A stretch of 64,000 bases of DNA from NCBI GenBank assembly GCA_038502395.1, contig JARJIL010000003.1, positions 9,188,001 to 9,252,000 on the forward strand, read 5' to 3'. Position 1 is the stretch's first letter. Every line of letters begins with the position of its first letter. Under the pieces are notes generated by a model. That model did no database searches, was not told the DNA's origin, and worked only from the letters and a program-made list of their open reading frames with translations. Both the position numbers and the translations under genes were made by a program. Below, piece by piece: positions 1-11,985 of the stretch. This stretch comes from Dittrichia graveolens. Its lineage: Eukaryota > Streptophyta > Magnoliopsida > Asterales > Asteraceae.

Positions 1-17
1 TGTCGTAGAACTCAAAC

Positions 18-3000
18 CTGTGCACGGTAATGAAACAAGCTAATATTCCAGCGCGGACTAAAACAGTGTAAGAATTTCATCAGAGTCCCTGGCCTCTCAG
101 GAAAAACAAATCGACAAAGAAGCTCGTTTTCAACATTAGTTCGGCCTCCCATCTGAAAGTTCAGAGTAGTTTTTGGTTAATTGATAATGCATGCTCCAAC
201 TTCCAAATACTGGATTATCATTGTTCTATGTAATAAGTAAAACACTAGTTATTTATAAGAAAGTGGACAAAAGGATTTATTGCTCAAACCAACCCGACCC
301 AGCCTGCTCAGCTGTGCTAAAAATGGAACCTGTTACCCAACCCACCTAACCTGCCTATCTTGCCACCTCAAACCCTGATTCCATGCCCCTTTCTTTAGGG
401 TGGTTACAAGTATCCACTTTTATAATTATAAAGTGTCTTAATACTAGAGTCCTGCATTTATAAGCTACGGTGCAAGACTGCATTCAAAGTTGAGAAGAAT
501 TTCTTTCTAAATATAGCAGTAGGATAATATTATTCAAAAGTAAATCAAAATTGAAGGCCAGGCGGGAAAGAAACATCACGACTTTGAAATGAGCCATACA
601 CAAAACTACAGCAATTAAAAAGAACGTTACCAAATGGCGTAAATGATCTTTAACCAAGTCAACTTTTGTAAATTCAATAGTTTTTAGTTGATATGACTCC
701 ATTCTCTCCACCATTGCTTGGAGTTCAAACTCTGTATGAAGGCCAACACTGAAATAATTCAAAAACAAATATCTCATCTAGATTAGAACATTTCACATAA
801 ATTATCTCAAGAAATAGATCAAAAAAAATTTCTCGAAATCATTAAGCTCTTGCCTGTACAGAACTAGAGCTTCTTTTCCAGAGTCACATCTATACTTGAA
901 CTCAGTGATATTCATTGGCCCAATCTGCCCAACACAAATTATTATCAGTCATACTGTTAAAGGAACTATAAAAATCATAAAACGAACAGTTGGTGAAACC
1001 ATCCCATCTATAAAAATTGCATGCAGGTTACTCAAAAATTCATTCGGCGCTTAGAAATTAATCATTTAATAAGGCTTATTTCCTTGTACTCACCAGTTCG
1101 GCAAACTGTTTAAAACTACCAGGTTCCTCGGGCAAAAAAGTTGCAAGCACAGCCTCTCGTTGTCTACCAACATTTGCAAGCTCAGTCACCAATCTCAATC
1201 TATCAAAGTTCATGTTGGCCCCACTTGTTATTGCTACAACATTTACATCCTGAAGTTTATAGAATTTGCAGTAAGCTTCCGCTCCAGCAAGGGCAAGGGC
1301 ACCTGCTGGTTCTAGAATGCTCCTTTTCTCCTCAAACATATCCTACAATATAAACATTTCTATTTTGTAAGAAAAACTCAAACCAATACAAACAAAAAGG
1401 CAATGTTTTAAAACCCGGGACCCGGCCACAAGACTGGGTCAATGTATACCGGTATTTTGGCATTTTGCGGCCCGGAGTGACCCGGCCGGTTTAGCGGTTG
1501 AACCGGTCGAACCGGTCAATTTTAACCCGGGTTGACCCGGTTTTATATTAATTAATTTTTTTAAGTATTTATTTTAATCCTAAAATTTGTTTTTGCATAA
1601 AGTAATTTGCTATTATAATCTTAGTTTACTATTAGTCTTTTCAATAAGGTTATATTTTTTTGATTTTACATAAACTTAGAAAACTCAAGTGGTTATGTTC
1701 TTGTTGATGATGATTATGAAGTTGAAAATAATAGTGAATTTCATATACTAAGTGATCGTGAGCTTGATGCATTACTTTTTTTTAATTTTTTGCACTTTAT
1801 ATATATGTATACACACATATATAAAAAAAATAAAAAATAAAAACTAGAAACCGGGTTGACCCGCCGGTCAAACCGGTTGACCCGGTGAGGAGACCGGGTC
1901 AACTAAAAAACCGGTTTTTGAAACATTGCAAAAAAGGACCAAGTTGTATTTTACACTCTAAAACGATTAAGAAAATATAAATAGATTCCACAACTGTGAT
2001 TTAAAAACTCCTAAATGCAAGAGAATTCATACTTCTGTCATCTAGATAGGTTAATTGGTTCCAAAGCTTCATTACCTATGCACATACTTGCAATGATAAA
2101 AAACGAAAAAGAGAAAAACAAAGGAAACTTAGGGGATTGAAGAGAGTAGAGAATATTCACACAGTAAGAGAAGGGACTCACTTTTATGGATGCACAGATA
2201 GCATCACGGCTGACAAGAACCACTCCATCTATCAGTTCCCTACATAGGCGGAAAGTTTCCAAGCCGACTTCCTTAACAGCAACACCATCTGCAAAGCCTC
2301 CCACTTGATCAAGCATTACTCTTTGGCCATGATGTAATGACAAAGCCATTGCATTTGCATCAGCAGGCTCTACACCGATGATCCGTACCTGCATTGTGGC
2401 TTAAAAATTAAGATTCAAGAAAAATAAGTTCATACTATGCATTCTAAGACTAGGCGATGATTTCTGCAGAGACAATTATGACAATGATGTCAGAAACTCA
2501 GAATAGAAAGAATATATTTTAAAGCAAAACACACTTACATCTGGTGATACCCTCTTTACATAAGCAGCAATACCAGCTATCAAGCCGCCACCCCCAACAG
2601 GAACAAATATTGCATGGATTGGACCTTGCATTTGGCGTATGATCTCCATTCCAACAGTCCCCTGGCCCATTATAATATCTGGATGATCAAAAGGTGGAAT
2701 GAAGGTTCTATTCTCACTTTGACCTCTTCTTTTGGCATATGCTTGTGCTTCATCATAGGAATCACCTTCAAGGACAACTGTAGCACCTAATCTCTTAACC
2801 GACTCCCACTACATGCATCATTCAACAAGGAAAAAAACATAAAGTTAGGTAAGAACAAAAAAGAATTTAAAGTGGTATAAGCAACATGTAAGCAAACCTT
2901 AATCCGGGGCGTTGTAACTGGCATGACAATCACAGCATCACAGCCCAGTGTCTTGGCTGCTAATGCAACCCCTTGAGCATGATTGCCTGCAGATGAGCAT

Positions 3001-3914
3001 ATGACACCTTGTGCAAGTTGTTCCTTTGTGAGTTTTGCCATCATATTATACGCTCCACGAAGCTTAAATGAAAACACCTGCAGAATCAATTACCATCCAG
3101 TATGTTAAACAAGATACTTTTGATATAATCCACAATAAATTTATCAGGATACCACCTATCATCGACCTCCCAATACGCCCAAGCAGATTAATTAGGGAAA
3201 ACGTTTTTGACAGTAGCCATTAACATCTTGGTAACAAATACTCATGCTAAATATTTCAAAACTTAATACTATAAGTTTAACCTGTCAAGATAAGTTTTAC
3301 AAATCAATTAACAAGTTTCAGTTTTTGACAAGATAAACATTCAGACTTAGACAGAGTTTACTTCTTGTAATCAGAATCAAAACCAGCAACTTTCATATAC
3401 ATATTTGACCTTGAAGTTTGTAAACTATAATCATGACTGATTTGGATCAAAATATGTGCAAAAAAGCTTTTAAATGCGTGCTTACAGGCTGAAGATCTTC
3501 TCTTTTAAGCCACACATTCACACCTAATCGCTCAGAAAGCTTCGGTGCGAGCGATAATGGTGATTCAATTGCTACATCGTACACTCGATTCGACGATAAA
3601 ATATTCGTCAAATACTCCATCTCACTCAATCTACCATTACCTTCTTCCACCTTACGGTCCGGTACAGCTCCCAACCTGCCTGGTTCATACTGCAACGAAG
3701 ACGTAGACACTCTAAGCACCGTCTGTGGTGCTTCTTGGGGTTGCAACACAGCTTTCGCTGAGCTGGCATCCGTCGCAGATAGCAAATCGGTCTCCGCCTT
3801 CGATTTGAACATTGTGGCGTAGACGGCAGGCCGCCTCCGCCGTGTGTTGACATTATTTAGTATGCGGCTATTGCTAGGGATTCTGATATGAGGAGAGAAA
3901 CATAGGGCCTCCAT
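18..3914 (-). CDS. OMR1: Threonine deaminase/dehydratase, chloroplast biosynthetic form (OMR1-type), 3' end missing
   Basis: PLP enzyme converting threonine to 2-oxobutanoate, the committed step of isoleucine synthesis in plastids. Eight exons are seen: 3486-3914, 2898-3077, 2539-2808, 2182-2388, 1094-1342, 854-924, 631-748, 18-152; they join in frame to 553 residues. The final short exon lies beyond the window; plant homologues are near 590-600 aa. The start at 3914 gives a basic, Ser/Arg-rich N-terminus like a transit peptide. The PLP lysine is K148 in FSFKLRGAYN, followed by SSAGNHAQGVA and the phosphate-binding loop PVGGGGLIAG. Two ACT-like regulatory regions follow: one begins near residue 423 (ATFLPEEPGSF), the other after residue 508 (FVFPERPGTL) and is truncated by the window edge. 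In Arabidopsis such regions mediate isoleucine feedback. All junctions are GT-AG except intron 6, which is GC-AG. Intron 4 carries a MITE. Exon calls rest on homology and splice consensus. Confidence 0.95.
1401..1928. mobile_element. hAT-like MITE in OMR1 intron 4
   Basis: A 528 bp insert has imperfect terminal inverted repeats: CAATGTTTTAAAACCCGG at the left and the complement of CCGGTTTTTGAAACATTG at the right. It is flanked by CAAAAAGG and CAAAAAAGG, an 8-9 bp target duplication with one slipped A. Both ends are rich in repeated ACCCGG/CCGGTT words; the centre is AT-rich. No transposase is visible, so it is non-autonomous. The hAT assignment rests on the duplication length. Confidence 0.7.
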
Positions 3915-4740
3915 TGTATAAGTAACAGGCAGAGGAATGCAGGGACGATGACGGTGGAGAGGGTGTCGGAGAGAGAAAAGCTTATGGCGACGGTGAAGAT
4001 GTCGGAGGCGGGATCGAGGGTTATTGGAAGTTTGTTAGAGATACAGGTGGGTGACGATAAAGAAGACTGGCCGCCAGTGCTTTTATACTTGTATTGTTGT
4101 ATTGTTGAATTCAAAATTGGTAACTACGGGCGAGATCGTTAAATACGGGGTGTGTTCGGTAATTTACTCACAGGGATTATAAAGTTTGGGATTTTAGTTT
4201 TATAATATTCATCCTTCTAGTCTTTGGGTAAGGTTGTTAGTCTTGAGTTGGTCTAATTTCGACCTATTTAAATGAAATTAAAATTGTTTTACTTGTTTTT
4301 GTCTGGTGAAACTATAAAATATAATGATATCTTAAAATATTTTAAATAGGTCAATTGCAATGACGTTGATATATGTATAAACAAGTTTTTCAAAAACTTA
4401 AATTGTTGAAGTGCTTCTTATTGCCTAGAATGTCACGGGAAAGACTTAATGTATCGAAAACGATAGCTATTAAGAACGATATTTTATAGTGAATTGATTA
4501 TGAAGAGTTAATTAATAACTTTGCTTCTGATAATTCTAAGATAAAGTATTTATACTACCGTTTTTTGTTTTGGTTATTAAAATAATAAATATCGTAGTTT
4601 CAATAAAAAAATTCGTGTGTATGTGAAAGGGATACATTTTTTATCTTTAGCACAAGACCTAAAAATTCACGGGACGCCCCTAAGTATTATTACAATGTAC
4701 TAATCTTTATTCTTGTTTCTTCATCACCTATTGCCTATTA
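3915..4740. promoter_or_regulatory. Upstream region of the threonine deaminase gene
   Basis: About 0.8 kb between the OMR1 start codon and the first upstream transposon. The first 230 bases contain G/A-rich stretches (CT-rich on the coding strand), as in a 5' leader. There is no clear TATA box and no other gene. Promoter function is inferred only from position. Confidence 0.4.
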
Positions 4741-5155
4741 GGGGTGTTTGGTAGAGAAAAAAAATTGGGAGAAATAGAAATGGAAATATGGGAGAAATAG
4801 AAATGTGTTGAGAATTGACATTGATTTTCTTGTTTGGTATCAGGAAAGAAATGAAACAGAGAAATGGTGACTCAAGTCGCCGAACGGCGGTTGCGGCGTT
4901 AGTCGCCTTGCCGGACGTCGACGGTGATGATTAGAATGCTAGAAACACATCGCAACCGGACGTGGACAATGATGAGTAGACATTGGTTGTCTTTTCTCTA
5001 CATTTCTCCACAATTTGAAGAGAAATGAAAATACAAAGGAATGAGAGAAATGGAAATTGGTGGAGAAACCATTTCTCCTCCCAAAACTATAACCATTTCT
5101 CCCAAACAAGATAAACTAATTCTTTCAATTTCTTTTCTCTTTACCAAACACACCC
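4741..5155. mobile_element. PIF/Harbinger (Tourist-like) MITE
   Basis: A 415 bp non-autonomous element begins GGGGTGTTTGGTA and ends TACCAAACACACCC, flanked on both sides by TTA. A 3-bp TTA/TAA duplication with GGGTGTTTGG-type ends is typical of Tourist-like MITEs. The interior has inverted GAGAAATGGAAAT-like words near both ends and a short GC-rich core around 4875-4930. No ORF is seen. Confidence 0.8.
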
Positions 5156-6234
5156 TTAGGAAGTTGTAAGACGTTTATTTGGGATGATCTAGTTTTGAAA
5201 CTGGGGACATTTGAATAAAGGTCAAATAATGAGGTATATCTTTTGGTGGTGGTGTTCATTTCATTTTCTATAGTATTATTTTAAAAAGACTATAAGCGAT
5301 TACAACATTAATGGCGATGAAATATTCAAGGTGAAACAATACTATGTAACAAAAGGAGAGAAGGATTTAGGGGATTAGGTGAAGAAAAAAGAAGGATAGA
5401 TATGGAAGAAGGTTATTTAAGGGATTTTACTTGAAAAATAAATTAGGGATTATGTTTTATAAGTTTTAAATATTTTAAACACTATTAAAATAAGTATAAG
5501 GAATTGTTAATGAGTTTTGAAAGATATACACGTAATATTATTTTTTATAATGATGTATACGCAATTAAAAAAGTTTGTAAGAATATATATGAAATTCTTC
5601 CTAAAATTTATTAAACATTCTCCCTTTTACTTTACTTATAAAATTTTAAAACTCAAGTATGTGAGATGACTAGTGATTAGTATACTGTTAAATATCTTTA
5701 CATTTTTTAAAAACATACAAACTCACAATACGCTCTTTCATTCCAACACAGTTAATAAATTTATGATATGTTTTCATCAACTTTATTTACAAGTAGGTTT
5801 TTTATTATTTTTTTTTTCAAAAGTTATTTAAAGATTTATAAAAGAGATGATAGATAAAAAAAATAAAGGAAATGGAAAGAGGATAAAAAAAAATAGACAT
5901 GTTGCAAATAAAAATTCATACTCTTACGTTACGCATGTCCATTCTCTTTCACCTCTTCCCATTCCTTTTATTTCTCTTTTCTCTATAAACTCTTTTATTA
6001 AATTTTAAATTAACTTTTGAAAAACAATAAAATAAGACAAAAATCTCTATTTAAAAAATAAGATTATGAAAACCTACCATGACTTTCAAAATTGTATTGT
6101 TGTGGATGAGGAATTGTGTTTGTATGAGAGTGTTTTGGTGGGTTGGTCTGTTTTAAAAAACTGTCAGGATATTTAAGATTGTATTGATCCTTTTCCATTA
6201 CTTAAAATTTAAAAGTTTAAGTAAAAGAGATAAT
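5156..6234. other. AT-rich spacer with a partial copy of a dispersed repeat
   Basis: No gene seen. The right part (about 5920-6234) is a diverged copy of the repeat also found at about 8225-8660, 12355-13680, 36290-36560 and 41535-41951. It has a pyrimidine-rich TTTCTCTTTTCTCTATAAAC-like block followed by A-rich sequence. Confidence 0.5.
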
Positions 6235-6244
6235 GTTAAATATA

Positions 6245-6557
6245 GGGTTTAGTTCACTCAGATATATTCAATTTGTCACGTTTTGCTATTATGTGTATCG
6301 AATTTTAAAAGTTTCTATTGTGTGTGTCAAACTTTTAATTTATTGCTATTGTGTGTATTTTGGGTACATAAAGTAGAAAAACATATATAAGTTTAGTACA
6401 TAGAATAGAAAGTTTAATACACACAATAGCGACAAATTAAATGTTCGATACACATAATAGAAAATTTTAAAACCCGATACACACAATAGAAAGTTTTAAT
6501 GTCCGAAACATACAATAGTAAAAGGTGACAAGTTGGATACATTTTAGTTAATTAAAC
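6245..6557. mobile_element. Palindromic MULE-like MITE, family P copy 1
   Basis: A 313 bp near-palindromic element starts GGGTTTAGTTCACT and ends in a degraded complement (GTTAATTAAAC). It is flanked by the 10-bp duplication GTTAAATATA (6235-6244 and 6558-6567). Words such as CTATTGTGTGTAT recur in both orientations. The same family occurs at 29610, 30088 and 34417. Duplications of 9-10 bp point to Mutator-like (MULE) mobilisation; no ORF is present. The insertion lies inside a copy of the dispersed repeat whose uninterrupted sequence is seen at 8655-8664. Confidence 0.75.
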
Positions 6558-6567
6558 GTTAAATATA

Positions 6568-7972
6568 TTAAAAATCAAACATTTTATTTTAATAAATGAG
6601 TCATATATAAAAAAAAACTAAAACCTATATATATCTGAGTTACTTGTTATTATGTTTATGAGTTATAGTTATATTTATTTTCTAATACTTAAAGTAAAAT
6701 ATTTGTTCTATGATTGAATATTTAAAATAATATTTCTATGAAGATTTTCTTATTTAATTTTAAATTTGTATTTAATATCTGATAGATAGAAAATTATTTT
6801 GTATTGATATGAAATTTTTAAGCATTATTTATTATAAAAGATTTAGTTATTAAAATAATATTTAAAAATCTAATTAACTTTATTTGATGGTTTCTTTTAG
6901 ATTTAAATAAAGGATAAATTAGTAATTTTAAATTACTTAAAATAAAATATTAAGACTTTTAAACATAGAAAACTAAATGCTTTTTTGTTATAGTATAGAA
7001 CTATAGATTACAAACGAGTCACATAATTTAATATATATAGGGTATAACGTGTCACATTTGTTTGAGAAAAAATTACATTAAAAAAGATTATAAGCAATAA
7101 GTACCCCGCTTCTTTATTTTAATACTTTTTATATGTTTAAAATAAATAATTAAGATTGACCAAATTTCTTTGTTTGTTTGAATGTGTTTTTTAGATTGTA
7201 AGGAAGATGAAGAAAAGTAAAAATAATGTCTTGAGTTTTTTTAAGAAATAAAATAAATGAATGGAAGGGAGAATGAGAGGGTTATTTGTTTAAAATGTTT
7301 ATTTTCAAATATCTAACAGATTAGAATGGATAAAAGGTTTCGCTTTGCTTCGTTTCATTTTATTTTCTTAAAACTCGAACACAAGCTAATCAATCATGTC
7401 TTTTACTTCACTATTCTTCCGTTCACTTCTCATTCTTAAAAATCTTAACCTCATAAAATATATGTTCTTTTTTATTTCGCATGAACTCAGACTTTCAGAA
7501 GTTAAACTGTTTACAAATCAAAAAACAAAATAATCAAATTAGCATGTGACACGGTATTTCTATTAGCCCCCTATGATTTTTAATTGCCGGCTACAAACCA
7601 TAAACCCATTTTTATGGTTATTAATAAAAGTGACTAACTAGTTCTAATTAAAGTAATTTGTTTTCTAAATTTATTAGCCTTCATTAACTAATTACCTTCT
7701 TAACTTTTAATTAAAGTAAATAAAAATCAAAATTCTATTAACACCATTAATACTCTAACTTTTTTTCCTTTCGATTACATCTACGATCTACTCTTATTTA
7801 AAAAATTAATTTTATTTTCCTTTGTTATTTTCGATTAAATTAATCTACTTTTAGTCTATTCCCTTTTTCATAATTACTAGATTTCTTTTATTTGTAACAA
7901 TATAAATTCTTTAACAAAACCTAACAACATAGCTTTTTTTTAAACAAAACCTAATAATCTAATATTATAAAT
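6568..7972. other. AT-rich intergenic stretch
   Basis: About 1.4 kb of very AT-rich sequence. Its first part continues the dispersed repeat interrupted by the MITE at 6245-6557. No gene, RNA or complete transposon is recognised. Confidence 0.5.
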
Positions 7973-9052
7973 TTTTTTAATGCAAATTTGATTATTGAAC
8001 TGTAAAATATAAGAAGACATGCATTAAAATGTCGAAATCTTAAACTATTTCGTGACACTTTTTATGTCTAATACTAAAAACGAGATTCAATTCTTTATTT
8101 AGAAATTTAACCTATCAAAACATACTATAAATTAAAAATAAAACATAAATACTTGTAACCTATTTATTATGCATAACCCTTGGAGTTGTATGGTGAACAT
8201 ATTGTTTTCTAAAGATTAAAATGGTACCAGTTTAATTAATACGGTGGTAATGAATAATTTTTATTTAATAACATGTCTGTTTAGGAGTATTGTATTCACG
8301 TACTATGGTGACATCGAATAATTTCTATTTGCAACATGTTTACTTTTTCTCCTTTTTTATTTTTTATTTCTCTTTTCTCTATCAACTCTTTTACTAATTA
8401 TTTTTAAAATAATTTTTGAAAAGCAATAAAGTAAGAAAAACATATGTACTTAATTACTTATAAAATAAGATTATTAAAACATATCATCACTTTGGAAATT
8501 GTATTGATGTGGATGTTAACTGTTGAATTATATTGATACGAGACAATGTATTGATGAGTTTATGTGTTTTAAAAAATGTAAGGATATTTAATAGTATATT
8601 GCTTACTTTTTATTACTTAAATTTCAAGAACTGAAGTAAAGTAAAAAAGAGAATGTTAAATATATTATAAATTAATTTTTTTTATTTTAATCTATTAATT
8701 CTTTTTTATCTCTTCTCTTATTTGAAGTAAAGTAAAAAAGAGAATGTTAAATATATTATAAATTAAAGTTTTTTATTTTAATCTATTAATTCTTTTTTAT
8801 CTCTTCTCTTATTTATAAGTAAGAAGATTTCATAAAAGAAAATGTAAGTACGTAACATCTCTTTTACAAAAGAATACTAAAAACAATGTTTTGCTTTAAT
8901 TAGGACTTTTGGGAAAATATATATTATCAAGAGAAACAAAAGGAGCCACCAAGAAGATCAAGCAAGAAAGGAAAGATGTCAAATATTACAATCTTCAAAA
9001 TTTTAGTAATGGTGCATATTAAATAAATTATGTGAAGTAAAAACAGGAGATA
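7973..9052. repeat. Dispersed 1.1 kb repeat, copy 1 (no insertion)
   Basis: This block is closely similar to 12054-13975, from TTAATGC(A/G)AATTTGATTATTGAACTG to the GTGCAT(A/G)TTAAAT(A/T) tail. It lacks the 901 bp insert that copy 2 carries, so it preserves the empty site (around 8546-8552). It differs by a tandem duplication of about 91 bp (8633-8723 and 8724-8814) that copy 2 lacks. Part of it is shared with several other spots, so it is a transposon family, probably Helitron-like, and not a gene duplication. Confidence 0.7.
8633..8814. repeat. Tandem duplication of a 91 bp unit
   Basis: Two nearly identical copies of a unit starting GAAGTAAAGTAAAAAAGAG and ending TCTTCTCTTATTT lie head to tail. 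The homologous place in copy 2 of the repeat (about 13650-13745) has a single unit, so the duplication arose after the two copies separated. Confidence 0.75.
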
Positions 9053-9150
9053 AAACTGATAGCACTAATTTCTTCACTAATATATTTTATACTACTAAGT
9101 CAAAATTAGGATAATATTAAAATCTTCAAGAATCCAAGTTACCCAATTAA

Positions 9151-9384
9151 GGGTGTGTTTGGCGAAAGAGACTGGAGCTGAGGCTGGAGCTGATTAATTA
9201 ATAATCTCAAACCCAAGCCATAAGCTACTTGAAAAGACTTTTATTTTTTGGGTTTACGAGAGATTATGTTTTTAATAATCCCCTCAACATTGTAGCACCC
9301 AAACAGGGCTACAAGGCTGGGAATTATGAAAACTAGAATCCCAAGCTCCTATAATCCTCCATAAGCTCGTTGCCGAACACACCC
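9151..9384. mobile_element. PIF/Harbinger-like MITE
   Basis: A 234 bp element with ends GGGTGTGTTTGGCGA and TTGCCGAACACACCC is flanked by TAA on both sides (9148-9150, 9385-9387). Same superfamily signature as the element at 4741 but a different interior. No ORF. Confidence 0.8.
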
Positions 9385-9387
9385 TAA

Positions 9388-10090
9388 TATTAGCTTCAAC
9401 GTGATATGATCAACCAACCAATAATAATCAACCACACAAAAATAAATTAATGAAATTAGTAAAAACGAGAGACACAAAAATTTGCGTGAAAAACCCAAAA
9501 CGGGAAAAACCACGGATGGAGGAGATCGATAATCAATCCACTATAATACTGCAGTATTTACAAGCTTAAAAGGAGAAGAAATTACAAAGCTTTAATGGCG
9601 AATGATGATTAAGAACTAAACCCTAAAAGTTTCGTTTCTACCATTGTACGTAATGCGATAGAGAAAAGTCCAACCTCCCTCTTCTAATAAACAAGTAAAT
9701 GACTTGCCACTTGTCATGTTTTTAGAGCCATTATTGTTAGTTTTCCCTCTCATTAACCCCTTGTTCACCTTCTACCACGTGTCTTCTTCTTTGTCTCCGA
9801 GTTTATTATTCCCACTCAATCTTTCTATATCCGTCAATTAAGGGATTATTTATGGCTTTCTGCCCTAAAATCACTCGCTGCATATTTCTTTTCTTAAAAA
9901 AAGGGGGATGATGTGCTGATTCCGCCGAAGGTTTCATCTATTATAGATCTACCACAAGAAGCCAAGATGTTGACTTTTTATTTCTCTTCGAATAATTTCG
10001 AGATCGGAATCCTTTTTAATCACCTATGGTTGCACTGATCTTTCCTCACCACGATTCATGAGGTATTTATTGGGTATAGGTGATTCTAAG
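9388..10090. mobile_element. Probable LTR-retrotransposon debris
   Basis: The stretch contains ACCCAAAACGGGAAAAACCACGG, a word I associate with plant LTR elements, and a polypurine run AAAAAAAGGGGGA (about 9896-9908) directly followed by TGATGTGCTG, as expected before a 3' LTR. No matching second LTR, primer-binding site or coding domain is seen. The call is tentative. Confidence 0.35.
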
Positions 10091-10099
10091 AAAACGCAA

Positions 10100-10800
10100 T
10101 GGAAGCAAAAGGTTAAAACAAATTGTCTAATACAACCACCAATACACACCCAATGGACCAATTTTTAACCATGACTAAGCAACATGAAATAAGAATAAAA
10201 GAAGAAAGAGTTATACCCTTCTTGCTAGTGCTTCCCTTGATCTTGGTTAGTGCCTTGGAAGTGTTGTACACAAAGTAGTGTACCTCTAATACAATCCACC
10301 CCAAGTGTGCTTGGCTCCCATTTGCCAGAGAGTTGGTAAGCCTACCAAAACATCACCACAAGCCTTGCTCTCCTTGTTCCACTAAGCCTTGTTCACAAGA
10401 GAGTTTGAGAGAGTTCTATTGCACCAATATGTTCAAGTGTGTAACCATGACTTCTAAGCTTCACATGACACTTATAGAACCACCAAATGCAGTTCAAAAA
10501 TGTGCTCATTAAATTGGATGTTACAGCGAAGGCACGGGCGTGCTTTTGTTTTGGCACGGCCGTACCAGCCCAAACGGGCACACCCAGGTCACGCCTGACT
10601 TGGGCTTGTGCCTGGGCGCTGAGCACGGCCTTACCCCAAATAGGCACGATGCCTGGCCCACAGAACCATTTTCTCGTTTTCTCTCTCCTTTGACCAGTGA
10701 TGATGCGGAACCAATACTTGACGTGTGACCTAATAGGCCCATGCTTTATCGGTAATGGCACCAACTCGTGTGTGTCAGTAAGTATAATCAAACAGTACCA
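10100..10800. mobile_element. Probable LTR fragment with GC-rich block
   Basis: Isolated GC-rich sequence (10520-10680) with repeated GGCACGG/CACGCC words sits in AT-rich DNA. This style recurs inside the solo LTR at 54453-56692 and the LTR fragment near 57300. Short ORFs on both strands overlap each other and show no recognisable domain. No termini or duplication were found. Confidence 0.35.
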
Positions 10801-11235
10801 TCCTTATCCTTTTTAACCTTTCATCAATAACTATAGCAATTTTATTTTAATGTTTAATAAGGATCATAAGCTTTGTGAATGCTACCCGTGAGACAATGAT
10901 TTCGTAAGGAACAAGATTTGGAGACGATGTCTGCAATTAGGGTTCATGTACTGAAAAACAAATACCTGATCAAATGGATCAACATAGGCATAATTCTTCA
11001 ATTATTGATGACGTGCTTGACTGATGGTACATGTAAGTCATTAATCAAATTTTTTCTTTTTCTAAATCGATGGAAAATTGGTCGATAATTTTGATTGTAA
11101 CTTTGATTTTTATAATAAAAATTAAGACAATTTATGAATCGAGGATACTAATTCAGATATTTGGCTATTTTTCTTTTTGCTTATGCTTCATTGGACCTTA
11201 TGCAATTTCAAATATATCTAATGCGTAGAATTATA

Positions 11236-11530
11236 ATTTTGATGAAAATCTTCTTTATTTGGTGAAGGTGAAGTTCAAGTAGCTGTAAGTATACACATCT
11301 TAGTTCTAAATTCCGAGACATATATGAAGTCAAGCTGTTCGATAAAATGTCTAACTAGAAAATCACTTTACGACATGACAAAATTTTGAAGAAAATCTTA
11401 TTTAGTTGGTGAAAGGTGAAGTGCAAATAGCTGTAAGCATACAAATTTCCATTCTAAATTTTGAAACCATTTTTGAAGACAAGCTGTTTGATAAAATGCC
11501 TAACTAGAAAATTACTTTACAACATGACAC
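11236..11530. repeat. Tandem direct repeat of about 145 bp
   Basis: Two diverged head-to-tail copies (about 11236-11380 and 11381-11530) share GAAAATCTT, GGTGAAGT, AGCTGTAAG, AAGCTGTT, GATAAAATG and CTAACTAGAAAAT in the same order. No coding function is established; each unit contains an AG-flanked GTGAAGT..AGCT followed by GTAAG. Confidence 0.75.
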
Positions 11531-11854
11531 AGACCATGCTTGTGACCCACCTACATAAAGTTTTTCTTATTCCTAATGAGCTTGCTCAAGAAAATGCCTA
11601 GTTTTGCAGCAAAAAAATAAATAAATAAAAATTTGCTACAAGAAGAATCATATATTTAATTGTCTTTTTTTCAATTATTCTCCTAATTTTTAGTTTACAA
11701 GGAGAATCATATACTTGGTTAATCTTATGAGCATATCAAGTGAGTTTGTTTTTCTGTGAATTTTAGTTAAGGAATATAATTCAAGATTGAAATAAAAAAT
11801 TTCAATGCAAATGCTCATGTTGAAACATAATTAGAAATTTTGACCCTTTTTAAT

Positions 11855-11985
11855 TCGGTAGGCCTGCTTTCACCAACGAGGAGTGACCCTCAGCTACTCC
11901 TAGGAAGAAACCCTCCAGAGAGACTCGAACCCAAAACCTCTCTTTCACTGAGAAAACTCCCAAACCACCAGGACAGGCCCCTTTG
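11855..11985 (-). mobile_element. tRNA-derived SINE-like element
   Basis: On the minus strand a polymerase III B box GGTTCGAGTCT (11921-11931) lies about 35-45 bp downstream of an A-box-like TGGTTTGGGAG (about 11957-11967), as in tRNA-derived SINEs. The unit starts near CCTGTCCTGG and continues past the B box into sequence rich in TAGGAGTAGCTGAGGGTC before an A-rich end (AATTAAAAAGGG). No clean target duplication was identified. It is not a tRNA gene because no cloverleaf can be drawn. Confidence 0.55.

Noticed and set aside
10393..10791. 132-codon minus-strand ORF and overlapping ORFs around 10500-10740
   Set aside because: Several frames on both strands are open at once because of GC-rich repeat words; no domain is recognisable and the region resembles LTR sequence.
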